From NCBI GenBank assembly GCA_029255685.2, contig CM055313.2, forward strand, positions 43,542,079-43,606,078: a stretch of 64,000 nucleotides of DNA, read 5' to 3'. The position numbers were made by a program, and so were the translations under genes. The stretch is from Silene conica. Its lineage: Eukaryota; Streptophyta; Magnoliopsida; Caryophyllales; Caryophyllaceae. Shown one piece after another: positions 22,254 through 34,200 of the stretch; position 1 is the first letter of the stretch; each line of letters begins with the position of its first letter. The notes below the pieces were generated by a model. That model was not told the origin of the DNA. It searched no databases and saw nothing but the letters and a program-made list of their open reading frames with translations.

Positions 22254-24318
22254 AATTCCCTAAACCAAACCTTGCTTGCCCTCAAGCAAGAATTAGACTC
22301 GGTCTTAACTTATGAAATGATTTCAATCTCAGAGCGAAATTTACATGTGAGCCTAAACCAATGCCAAGTACAAAATGAGAAAGTATTTAAATCATGCAAA
22401 CGAGTTATGGTGTCATCAAACTTTGCAAAATTAGAGACTACAGAGACTTTATACCATGGACTCTCGCGGTACGCTCGAGACACTCATGAAGCAAGAGGTG
22501 AATATATGTAGAAGATAGAAAGAATTATTTTGTAATGACACTCACCTAAATGCGACCCATGGAAACATGCCTGCAATCTAACATGAACAAGAATTCTACA
22601 ACTATGTATAAACAAACCAATTAAGTGACTCGGATACATGCAGTTGGGGTAATGAAAGATATGTGAGGTAAAAGGTGAAAAGTGGTTAAGATTTTTTTGG
22701 ATTTGTGGGGTTAGTAGCCAAGCTAGTAAAACCGGTTTCCAACAACATGTTTGACAACTTTTTGATATTAAGGATGTGCTCTTTTGTGGCACAACTCTTC
22801 ACATTATATAAGAAAGGACTCCCAATTATTTTGAGTGAAGTACGAGAGTGATAACATATAAAAGAAAGGAATCTTTGAACGGAATTTCGAATTCTAATAC
22901 TGTCAGGTGGTCGGCCGACCTATAATGGTGGTCGGTCGACCCATTTCCTGTACTTTTTGACTTTTTCCGTTTTTCTTTTCTTTCCTTCTTTTTCTGAATT
23001 TTTCTGTTCTTTTTCTTTTCTTGGTTTCTTTCTTTTCTCTTTTTGTTCAAGATAGCATACAAACCAAGATGCCTCAAGATTAAACCAAAGACCAAAGATA
23101 CTAGCTTGGAAGGGTAGGCTAAGTATGGGATGTAGTTTTGGGGGAATAAAAAGGCAATTTTGGCTGTGTAAGGTTTATGGGTAAAAATAAGAAAAAAGGG
23201 TCCCAAAATGCACGAATCAAGACTCACAAAACGAGAAAATAAAACAAGTATATAGCAATTCAAGTTCATGTTTATGCATATTGATGTAACATGTTCTAAG
23301 GGGAGTACTACTCACATCCTAGACGACTGGTTTAAGAATGAAACCAGGAAATAAGCTCTAAAACTTAGAATGTATAGTAGGTTGCCAAGGTATAAGTCAA
23401 GTCTCAAGATATACATATTGACAAAAACTCGTAGATATGCAAAAGACTCTCATACTGAAACAAGTTGACAAGGCAAGATAAAGGCATAAACATGTAAGAT
23501 AGCAAAAATCATCCTTGAAATACTCTCTTTCGGACTCGACCTATATGCTAAAATAAACGTGCATTTTTTTAAAATTTTTTTTGAATTTTTCTATTTTTTT
23601 GTATTTTTCTTTTGATTTTTGTATATGCAAGGAAAATAAAGAAAAGAACGATGCAAGACAGAAATGCAATAAACGTGTGACAAAATTCAATGGAACAATG
23701 CATTCGACTAAACCATTCCCCAAACCAACCCGCACAATGTCCCCATTGTGCATTAGCCTAAGTAAAGGTTTCAGAAATTTAAAGGAAAGATGTAAGGAAA
23801 ATAAAACCAAGGAAAACTGGAAAGAACTCACTGGATTGTTAAGCGTATGAGAAAAACCTCCCCAAACCAGCGTAAGCTGGGAGGTTTTCGGTGGCCAGCA
23901 GTGCCACTCAAGTACCCAAGATGGTTGCACAATTCCTGAAGAAGAAACGAACAGGCTGTGACGGACGGGTAGGTCAACCGACCCATGTTTTAGGTAGACC
24001 GACCTTCCTGCGGATTTCAGGAATTCCAGGAATGCAGGGACCAGTTCGACCGACCCATATTTCAAGTCGGTCGACCCCTCTGCTGCACAGCGTACTTCTT
24101 TTCTTCGGGAAAAACTTGTGTCAACCAAGTGATTCCTCTTTAAACCTAAAAAATCATCAATAATGCGCCCAACGAGTGCGCGAGATCCCAGAACCAAGTC
24201 CAAAAGTTTTTAACTATGCTAACAAAATGGAAAAAGTTCTAAAACTGAAGCAAACAAAATTAAAAAGTCTAAACCAACAAAAAGTAAATTGTCTTTAAAG
24301 GCTGAAAAACTTAAACAA
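22254..24318 (-). other. Athila-D 3' untranslated region
   Basis: Non-coding, homologous to 15154-16915 but complete up to the LTR. Modules lie at 22909-22941, 23971-24003 and 24044-24076, several bases decayed at CpG sites. The conserved hairpin is at 23732-23751. Short open frames here are low-complexity lysine-rich reads and are not credible genes. Confidence 0.7.
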
Positions 24319-26906
24319 CTATCCGCTAAAGATGCGGAATATCTCAGACCACGGCTTTTGACGACATGCCGTAGTCTCCATGGTGTTTGCTTGAATGGTG
24401 AAACACATCTCCTCTCCGTCGCAAAGCATATTCGACGGACTCTTCTCTTGAGCTTCTCTTCTCTTTTTCCTATCCTCTTTGTCCACAATATCTGGATCCT
24501 CATCTTTCCTGTAGCTTAGGAATCCCAATCCTCCTCTTTGTACCGTGGCATCCTTTATTGTGGGTTTCCCCAAACCAATTCCTACATTAGTCACAATGGA
24601 AGTATCCTCCATTTTGCTCCCAATCTGGGGCGTAGGTGTAAAAACAGGTATAGGAGTAGGTAATAGAGTAGGAGAAGTAGTGATGACCTTATACTTCTTT
24701 TCAGAAGCGATAGCATTACAAGTAATAGGGGTCATATCATCCTTTTTCCTATAAGATAGACCATAAATAATTGAATGCTTTCCTACTTTGAAAGTTAAAG
24801 TCCCAGTACCCACATCTATGATGGCTCCTGCAGTGTGGAGGAAAGGTCTCCCTAGTATTATAGGTATATGGGCATCCTCAGGGATGTCCAGGACTACAAA
24901 GTCAACTGGGAAAAAAAAACCTGTCTATACGCACAGGGATGTTTTCCAACACCCCTATGAGTTCCATAGATGTACGGTCTGCCATCTGGACAGTCATGCT
25001 GGTTACTACAAAATTGGTCATTCCTAGTTTTACGATAACACTTAAAGGCATGACACTGATACTAGCCCCTAGGTCACATAATGCCTTTTCTACAGGAAAG
25101 GTCCCTATATTGCAAGGTACAGAAAAACTTCCAGGATCCTCCAGCTTATGAGGGGCAATGACATGTGATAGGAAGCTGGAGGACTCTTCAGTGAGGGCAA
25201 CTGACTCAACTTTATCTAAAGACCTCTTTCTTGACAAAAGTTGTCTCATAAATTTAAGATAAGAAGGAACCTACTGAACTAATTCTAAAAACGGAACTTG
25301 AACATTCAATGAACGAATTACGGCTTTAAATTTGTCAAAAGATACATGTTCCTTTGTAGGTATGAGTCTCTCCGGAAAAGGAGGGGCGGAAGATTCAGTA
25401 TTTGCAGCCCTCCTCAAAAACCTAGGGGTCTTATCACCCCGGAAAAGGAAATCCCTCAAGTTGTCCGGCAATTCAGGTACCCATATCTTCGGCCGGTCAA
25501 CCTTCTTCCTGCACAGCGGGTTTTTCCGGAATTTGCTCTGAGGTCGGTCGACCTGGCTCCTGGGTCGGTCGACCTTCCTCGCTGCTGTTCGGCTTCGGCT
25601 GTTTCGCCTTACCCTTTTCGCCTCCCACCTTAGCTCCACTTCTTAACTATATGATGTTTAGAGTCTCTTTTTTCTGGTCCGTCTTGGTCGGAAGTTGACC
25701 CGGAGCCCTAGTATCATTCTTGCTCGCGATTTGAGCAATCTGGGACTCTAACATCTTCATCCCTGCTTCCCTAGCCTGTGATTCCTTCTGAACCAACCCA
25801 ATGATGTTTTGGATGAGAGCATCCGTATTGGGTGGTGGGTTTGAAGGTGGTTGAGGGTTGAAGGGTGGTTTTTGGAAACCTTGCTTATGTGGAGGGATGT
25901 ATGTGGGATTTTGTTGTGGTTGTAGGTGTTGTGGGTTGAGAACATTGTGGCTCGTCCACCTCATGTTGGGATGGACATTATTATTATTTGGGTCATAAAA
26001 ATTGTTCCCACGATAGTGCTGGAAAGCGGCACATGTCTCATTAGATGAGGTGCAAAATTTTGACACGTGTCCCTCTCCACCACATCTCTCACAAACAAAA
26101 GGTTTGTCTTGAACGACATTCACCTGGTACATTCCTCCTTTGCTTCAACTCCCTATATCGAACTTCCCACCACTCTCCAGCTTGTCTAACTTGGCCATCA
26201 AGGCCTCAATAACAGCTACGTTAGACTCAGCTTTTCTTTGGTTACCACGGGAAGTCCCATGTTCAGCACGGTGGATAGCAACATCTTCTATTATCTTGAG
26301 ACCCTTAGTTTCTCCAGAATTCTCTTGGAACCTTCCTTTGGCTGAAGCATCTAGGTAGGCCCTGTTGTCATCATAGAGGCCATTGTAGAACTGGTTACAA
26401 AGAAACCATTGTTCGAATCCATGGTGTGGTATGGATCGAACAAGTCTCTTGAACCTGTCCCAAGCCTCACTAAAATCTTCATGAGGCCCTTGCTTGAAGC
26501 CTGTTATCTGCGCCCTTAGAGCATTGGTCTTGGCTGCAGAGTAGTATTTCCTGTAGAATGCCAAGGCCAAGGTGTTCCAGTCTGTGACTCCCGCAGCAGT
26601 GCGGTCTAGATCTCTATACCATTCCCTTGCAGAATCCCTGAGAGAGAAGAGGAACATGGTTTGTTTAATCTGGTCCTGCGTCACTCCTTCTGGGGGTGCA
26701 ATAGAACATATGTAATCTGTGAAGATTTCAATATGTTTTGGAGCATCCTCATTGGCCGAGCCTCCAAATTGGTTTTTTTCAAACATAGTGATATATGCAG
26801 GCTTGGCCTCGAATGGCTTCCCAGTACCTGCAGGTAGAGTGAACCCTTTGTATAGGTCCTTCACCTGAGGCATGGAGTGACTGGCGATAGTAGCTTCTTC
26901 GGCCAT
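24319..26906 (-). pseudogene. Athila-D gag-protease, broken into pieces
   Basis: ATG at 26906 begins MAEEATIASHSMPQVKDLYKG and a well-kept Gag capsid-like region (DSAREWYRDLDRTAAGVTDW). A TGA for Gly stops it at 26145. The zinc knuckle CERCGGEGHVSKFC follows in 25647-26132, ended by a TAG for Ser. A ~41-bp deletion near 25478 removes part of one module pair, and a further frame change lies near 24910. The protease (LCDLGAS, then PIILGRPF) is read in 24319-25249. Function is lost; homology to C is close throughout. Confidence 0.8.
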
Positions 26907-27157
26907 ATTATCTTCTTCCTTTGGAAAAACTTGGAAGTGGTTAAAAAATGATGTTTTGGTGTGGATGGATTGTGTGGTGAATTTGGTTGTGAAGTTGGTG
27001 TTTTTGGTGATGGTGGTTTTTCGAAGATGTCCTCTTGGAATAGGAAAGATGGAGATCCTCCTTCCCTACTCTCTAAAAGTTGCTTCCTTTTTTCCCTTAA
27101 AGTCCTCTCAAGCTCGTGGTCAAGTGGTAGGAGTTCTCCTTGAACTGACATGCGCAT
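26861..27157 (-). CDS. Upstream ORF overlapping the gag start in Athila-D
   Basis: 98 codons starting MRMSVQGELLPLDHELERTLREKR, overlapping the gag ATG by 46 bp in another frame. It is nearly identical to the Athila-C version with a few amino-acid changes and no stop. It is either a former in-frame extension of Gag or a retained upstream ORF. Confidence 0.4.
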   Translation of the reverse strand: MRMSVQGELLPLDHELERTLREKRKQLLESREGGSPSFLFQEDIFEKPPSPKTPTSQPNSPHNPSTPKHHFLTTSKFFQRKKIIWPKKLLSPVTPCLR

Positions 27158-27188
27158 AAGATGGAAACTACAGGAAAAAAATGAGAAG

Positions 27189-27215
27189 GTTTAAGGAACA
27201 AAAAGTTCCTTAAAC
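27189..27215 (-). other. Leader hairpin downstream of the primer site (Athila-D)
   Basis: GTTTAAGGAAC, loop of five A on the plus strand, GTTCCTTAAAC: a perfect 11-bp stem, 41 nt from the primer site. A candidate packaging or dimerisation signal by position only. Confidence 0.65.
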
Positions 27216-27256
27216 AAAAGAAACAAAAAGAAGAAACAATAAACACTGGCGTCACC

Positions 27257-27274
27257 TCCCCGGCAACCACTCCA
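27257..27274 (-). other. Primer-binding site, tRNA-Asp, decayed (Athila-D)
   Basis: It aligns with the 18-base tRNA-Asp site of Athila-C but has three substitutions in the part pairing with the tRNA 3' end (plus-strand AACCACTCCA instead of AACGGCGCCA). Confidence 0.75.
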
Positions 27275-27279
27275 AAATT

Positions 27280-28706
27280 TGATGCCCGTGGTTGAGGGTA
27301 CCAAAGATAAAATTTATAATTCCTAACTTTAACAATAGATAGCGAAAGTCAGGGTCGAACCACAAGGAGGTGGGGAATGTTTATTATTTGATGTTAATGT
27401 TTAAAGTAACAATTTTGGGGGTTTGAATGGTTGTTTACTAGGTCTAAGGCAAAGATAAAAATAAAGCAAGAAAATAAAGATGATATTAAAACTATATTAA
27501 AAGAGATGCTAGGATGTTTGGGTAATAAATAGCTAAGGTAATATAAATCCTAAGGTCAACATGTATTGCAGTCGCGTAACGGGTGTAACATATCCTTTCG
27601 GTCTATGGTACCTAATAGCTCCTTTCGGCCTATGCTATTAGTTCCTAGGTCTCACAATTATTGGGTGTCAACAATAAGGGTGATTCCTAAATCCTAGGTC
27701 ACATATCTTTCAGTCTTAAGTAACCTAGCCGTCTTAAGGTGTAAACCAATGCCCTTCCTGTATCTCTCAATCTTGGGTAGGTCATTACTAACATCCTACA
27801 AGTCTCCTCTCAGTCTCATTGTAGGTTATTATGGTATACGATTTAAAACGAAACAGAATACGAACGTGAGTGGGTCGACCGACCAGCTAGCCCAGTCGGC
27901 CGACCACAGCCTCGGTCGACCGACCCATTATATAGGTTGTCGACCACGGCCCTGCTACAGGTGCTCTTGGAACCTATACTACCTACGCATATTCATCCCC
28001 TACATCCTAACATATGAAATTTAGCTACTCATGATTACTAAAACAACAATAAAAATAGGAATAAATATGGAAATCATGGTGAATATCAATCTAAACATGC
28101 AATCAATAATAAAGCTTGGGAATCTACCTTAAACCGAATACAATAGTTTTAAACTAATAACAATGAAGCATAAATTAATTGAAGAATTACCGGAAATTGG
28201 AATTGAGATGGAAAGGAACAAACTTTATTGAATGCTTGAACGATTGATGAACAAACTAAAGTACTTGAGAATTATTGAAAGATTACAACTTAATGAGAAA
28301 ACTAAATAATTCTTATTTCCAAGATAAAACTAAAAGTAAAACTTGATCTGAGATTTGATAAGTAAAAACTGAATGATTAACCCTAAACAGAAGATTAGTT
28401 TATATAGGCGGAAATTAGGAGTTTCCTTAAGACTCTAACACTTCTTATGGGCTTCCGAAAAGCTTCAGATCTGCGCAGAGGTCGGTCGACCCACCAAGTA
28501 GGTCGGTCGACCTGTTTACGGGCTTCAGGAATTTTCAGGGCTTTTCCAAAACAGAGGCAAAGTCGGTCGATCCAAATAGTAGGTCGGTCGACCGCTTTTC
28601 CTGTAGGATCGCTTTGTTTCGTCTCGGTTTGACTTCTTGGTACTTGGTCAATGCTTCTAGTTGACTTTCCTTCGTTCCTTTGGTTATGAAAAATCCCGAG
28701 GGCGTG
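27280..28706 (-). repeat. 5' LTR of Athila-D, inner part
   Basis: Begins TGATGCCCGTGG after the primer site. It contains modules at 27873-27905, a decayed one near 27914-27946, 28480-28512 and 28561-28593, and a CCTATATAAAC TATA box near 28398-28408. It is interrupted at GCGTG (28702-28706) by Tekay-T and continues at 38578. Confidence 0.85.
28702..28706. other. Target-site duplication GCGTG, left of Tekay-T
   Basis: GCGTG directly precedes the left LTR end and recurs at 38578-38582 directly after the right LTR. The uninterrupted site (GGGCGTGAATTTGG) is visible in the partner LTR near 22090. Confidence 0.95.
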
Positions 28707-29748
28707 TGTAACACCCCCATTTATTTAAGGGCCTGAACTAGGACTCCTCAGATAAATAAAGGTGTTACCATCTCGGTTTCCCGAGGCAGTAGATACAAAG
28801 GAAGATAAACAGTACTTTATATTTAATTTAAACTCAAAACATGTTCTTACAAAACCAAATAGAAAACTGTTCTGACAAAAGTAAAAGTACAACTCATAGA
28901 CTACTATCACGTGGTCTAGACTCTAAACAGGTCCGGGTCCATGCTTCTCCCTTCCCAGATGTTCCCATTGTCTTTATACCTGTCAGTCTGCTCCCCAATA
29001 ATTGGTTCATCACAGGTGATCACGAATACACAGGGTCAACCACGAGGTTGAGTAGAGTAAAACTGTAAACAAACCATATTGCTAAAAATAGAAAGTCGAT
29101 CATCTCCACTCCGAATCACAAGACCCAATATCTCCGCACCAATCACAAGACCCATTATCTCCGCACCAATCACAAGACCCATTATCTCCGCACCAATCAC
29201 AAGACCCATTATCTCCGCGCCAATCACAAGACCCATCATCTCATCGCCTCATCGTTATCACAGTATAATATAAATGCACAATATAAAGATCACATGATAA
29301 TATATAACAACATGTTTGATATCAATTATGAACGGTTTACACATCATCAAACATTAGTAGTTTCCCCTACCTCAAAGCTGTAGAAGAAAGATAACTGCGC
29401 AACTGCTTCTAAAAATGCTCCACACGGAAACTTCCACCTAAATAAGTATTACTTTAATTAATAACTTCCTAATCCCCGTAATACGTATACACAAATTCTA
29501 TTTATAGACACCTCCTATATTTAAAAAGCTTCCCAACAACCGAGTTACCCAAAATAGTAACTTTCTAAATATAGTAGCTTCTAGAAATAGTAACTCCTAA
29601 AAAAAATAAGTACACTTGGGTTTTGAAATTCAAATTATTAAAAGTGCATAAATACCATATCATACATTAAATACCCAAAATCCTTTCCCTTAATATCCAT
29701 AATATCATTACCCAAAATACATAATATTACCATAATTAAATACTAATT

Positions 29749-29785
<37 letters not shown>

Positions 29786-31055
29786 AACAAAGTAAATAAA
29801 ACCAATAAAACCAATAAAATAAATAAACAACCAAGTAACCCTTCACCCTTCACTAACCACGGCCCCAAACACCCAATTACCGCCACCTGACCAACCCAGC
29901 ACCACCAGGCAGCAGCCGCACCCCGTTCCCAGAACCGCAGACCACCAATACACCCACCAGTGGCCTGCTCGATTGCTGCCGGCAGAGTGAACCGACCCCT
30001 TAAACAGACCCTGTTCCTCGCCACAGCCCCCTGACCAGACTAACTCCACAGACCCTTCGACACCACTCCAGACCCTGTCACCACCCGACTCGACCACCAG
30101 AACCACCCCCCGACACCAGGCTCTCAACCACGGTGGTACCATTGGTCTGACCTCCCCCGAGTCACCATTGGTACCACCCCCAAGACACCCCCAGCACTAA
30201 AGCATACCCAGAACCGTGACCAGACCCAGCAACGAGCACCCCTAAAACATCTGACACCGTCGCTGGTAACCACCACGACAACCACCAGTCTACTCCTTTG
30301 ACAACCCCAGACTCACCACTCTCTTTTACTTACACACGCGACTCTGAGTTATACCACGAAGGTGTTTTATAAAACCGAGTATGATTCATTCTGATTATAA
30401 CTACATAATTACCATGGTGACAGGCGGTGTTCAACCTTGCCCACCGTGACTCTAGGTGGTTGACAAGAACGAAACTCAACCCAGAACACGACTCTCAAAA
30501 GCATAGATCGTATATATGTGAATAACAGACCTTGATGACACAAAAACCCAGATCGAATTAACTCATAAACACAGGAGGAAAAATACAAAAAGAAAAGAAC
30601 ACAGGACGGCATACCTACTTCAGGCCTTATTCGACCACCACTAGCCCACCCTAAGACCACCGTGCTCAACTCCTATCCAAGCTTTGGTATGACGGCAGAG
30701 GGTTTATGAGTCGTTTGTAGGGAATTAGGGTAGGTAGTGCTCAGAACAAGAGCTTAAATATGACGGCATGCATAAGTTGTTCAATTAGGTTTAGCAAATA
30801 AAACGTGTGGGCTGTTTGTAAAATCTGAGTTGCACGCATACCAAGGCCCGTATTAGGGTGTTAAAAGGTCTCAAGATCGAATCCCCTTAGCAACACAAAC
30901 CCTTAACTTGATCAAAATCTCATAAACTAGTTTAAACGCAAAATAAAGGTCGTAACTTATATTCGATGCACCAACAACTATTCGAAAGCCCACAATTATT
31001 ATACGAATAACCCGTCACTAATAAAATAAGTTGGTTACTAAAACGGGTTATTACA
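28707..31055 (-). repeat. 3' LTR of Tekay-T (2349 bp)
   Basis: Plus-strand ends TGTAACACC...TTATTACA. It contains a 27-bp tandem repeat at about 29105-29235, AT-rich low-complexity sequence near 29600-29830 and GC-rich sequence near 29840-30250. Short open frames, including a periodic nine-residue read through the tandem repeat, are artefacts of low complexity. Confidence 0.95.
29105..29235 (-). repeat. 27-bp tandem repeats in the Tekay-T LTR
   Basis: Four to five copies of a 27-bp unit containing TCTCCGCACCAATCACAAG. Repeated at about 36640-36760 in the other LTR with one extra substitution. Related to the 26-bp repeats of the LARD LTRs and the solo LTR. Confidence 0.9.
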
Positions 31056-31233
31056 ATCTTCCCCCCTTAAAATGAACTTCGTCCCGAAGTTCATCCTCGC
31101 TTGGGTGGCACAACGAAAAAGAAATAACAAACAATGACGAATTCAGAATGCAAACCATCACAAAAGTTTACCTAAATCACGCAGTATTACATTCCACCCC
31201 TCTTAAAGAAAAGTTACGTCCGCGTAACTTGTC
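31056..31233 (-). promoter_or_regulatory. Tekay-T plus-strand primer and upstream hairpin
   Basis: On the minus strand, GAACTTCG-GGA-CGAAGTTC (31074-31092) is followed by TTTTAAGGGGGGAAGAT, the polypurine tract, then TGTAATAACCC, the LTR start. The remainder to the pol stop is a short 3' UTR. Confidence 0.8.
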
Positions 31234-34200
31234 TCAATTGAACAAATGTGGGTAACGCTCCCTCACAGATGCCTCAGGCTCCCACGTAGCCTCCTCCTGA
31301 TTATGGTTGGTCCACAAGACCTTCACCAAGGACGTCTCGCCATTGCGAGTCTTTCGTACCTTCCTGTCCAGAATTTCCTTCGGAGTCTCAATGTATGCCA
31401 ACTGCTCATCGACCTCGATCACCTCATGCTGAAGCACATGAGATGGATCACTCACGTATTTCCTCAACTGGGACACATGGAAGACATTATGGACCTTGGA
31501 TAGGGTTGGAGGCAAAGCTAAGCGATATGCCACCTCTCCAACTCTGTCCAAGATCTCAAATGGTCCAATAAACTTCTGACTCAGTTTGCCACGCTTGCCG
31601 AATCTCATCACACGCTTCATCGGAGAGACCTTCAGTAGTACTTTCTCTCCGACCTCAAACGAAATATCGCTCCTTTTCAGATCCACATAGCTCTTTTGTC
31701 GATCCTGAGCGGCCCTCATCCTCTGTCGAATAACCTGAACCTGCTCCACCATCTCCTGAATCATATCTGGCCCCAATGTCACCACATCAGCTCGATCATC
31801 CCAACACACAGGGCTCCGACACTTCCTTCCATACAGAGCCTCGAAGGGGGCCATGCCTATGCTTGCATGGTAGCTGTTATTATAAGAAAACTCGATAAAC
31901 CCCAGTCGATCCTCCCAAGATCCTCCGAACTTAAGTACACAAGCTCTCAACATATCCTCAAGAGTGTGAATCGTCCGCTCAGTCTGACCATCAGTAGCCG
32001 GATGAAAAGCTGTACTCATCTTCAATTGGGTACCCAAGGCAGCCTGCAACTCCTGCCAAAATCTGGATATAAACCTCGAGTCCCGATCTGAAACAATATC
32101 CTTGGGTACGCCATGCAGTTTGACCACATTCTGAACATATGACTTAGCCAATTCAGCTTTACTCCAGGTATCTTTCATGGGAATAAAGTGAGCTGACTTA
32201 GTTAAACGATCCACGATCACCCAAATCATGTTGTTGCCCCTCGGAGTCCGAGGCAACCCCACGATAAAGTCCATCGAAATATTCTCCCACTTCCACTCTG
32301 GCACATCTAGTGGCTGAACCTTCCCTTGAGGTCTCTTATGCTCCCCTTTCACTCGCTGACACGTCAAACACCTCGAGACAAACTCTGCGACCTCCTTCTT
32401 CATACTCGGCCATCAAAACGTCTTCTTAAGGTCCTTATACAGCTTATCACCCCCTGGGTGAACAGAATAAGGAGTAGCATGAGCTTCAGTCAGGATCTTC
32501 TTCTTTAGCTCCTCAACATTCGGTACACACCATCGCTCACTGAATCTCAAACTACCGTCGGTATGAATACTGAACTTGGATGCCCCATCACCATTCCCAT
32601 TTTCCACCATCAAACGCCACTTCTGGATTCTCTCATCGCTCTTCTGTAACTCCCGAATCTCCCCATACAACTCAGGCTCCACGGTCAGATCACCAAGAGC
32701 ATCCCCTTTCCGGATCATGAAAATTCCCATCTCCCTTAACTCGCCATGCAACCTCACTCTCGATCTGGCACAATCCAAAGCATGTATTGACTTCCTACTT
32801 AGAGCGTCAGCTACCACATTCGCCTTGCCCTCGTGGTAGACAATCTGCATATCATAGTCGCCAATTAACTCAATCCACCTCCTCTGCCTCATGTTCAATT
32901 CCTTCTGGGTGTAGATATATTTCAGGCTCTTATGATCAGAAAACACCTTAAAAGTGGCTCCATAAAGGTAATGACGCCACAATTTCAGTGCAAAGACCAC
33001 AGCGCCCAACTCCAAATCATGAGTCGGATAATTCTCTTCGTAGGTCTTCAACTGGCGAGAAGCATACGCGATCACTCTCCCATTCTGCATTAGCACACAA
33101 CCCAACCCATGCTTTAAAGCGTCGGTGTATACTTCAAAATTATCACTTCCAACTGGCAAGGCCAGGACAGGAGCTGTTGTCAGGCGTTCCTTAAGGGTTA
33201 GGAATGCCTTCTCACAACTCTCATCCCAGATATAACGGTTCTCCTTCCTCATCAACGACGTCAACGGCTTTGCTATCTTTGAAAAATCTTTGACGAATCT
33301 CCGGTAATAACCAGCTAAACCCAGAAAGCTTCGAATCTCACTCACATTCTTCGGACTCTGCCACTTAGTCACTGCCTCGATCTTGCTAGGGTCAACAGCC
33401 ACCCCTTCTTTTGAAACTACATGCCCCAGAAATGCCACTTTCTCCAACCAGAACTCACACTTGCTCAACTTAGCATTGAGCTTATGCTCCTCCAAGGTCT
33501 GAAGTACTTTCCTCAAATGATCTTCGTGCTCTTCTGTATTCTTGGAATATACCAGGATATCATCGATAAATACCACCACGAACTTGTCTAGATACGGGCT
33601 GAAGACTCGGTTCATCAAGTCCATGAACACAGCTGGCGCATTAGTCAATCCAAATGGCATAACCACAAATTCATAGTGGCCATGCCTCGTTCGGAAAGCG
33701 GTCTTTGGAATGTCTTCATCCTTTATTCTCAACTGATGGTACCCGGATCTCAAGTCAATCTTGGAGAAAACCCCAGCTCCACTTAACTGATCGAACAAGT
33801 CGTCAATTCTCGGCAACGGATATCGGTTCTTGATGGTCACATTGCTCAGCTCTCGATAGTCAACACACAACCTCAAGCTCCCATCCTTCTTCTTCACAAA
33901 TAAAACAGGTGCTCCCCAGGGCGACACACTGGGTCGGATGAACCCTTTCTCAGCTAGTTCATCCAATTGCTTCTTCAACTCCTCCATTTCTTTTGGTCCC
34001 ATACGGTACGGTGACTTAGATATGGGTCCCGCTCCTGGCTTTAGGTCAATGGAAAATTCCACTTCCCTCCTCGGCGGTAACCCTGGCACGTCGTCCCGGA
34101 AAACTCCCTCAAACTCCCGTACTACAGGTATCTCACTAGTCTTGGGGGTTTCAGCCTCACAATCCCACATTTGGCACAAGATTAGGCTTTCTCCCTTCCT

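Noticed and set aside
29036-29273. Periodic protein with nine-residue repeats
   Set aside because: It is a read-through of the 27-bp LTR tandem repeat with no start context or homolog; the same read recurs in the other LTR.
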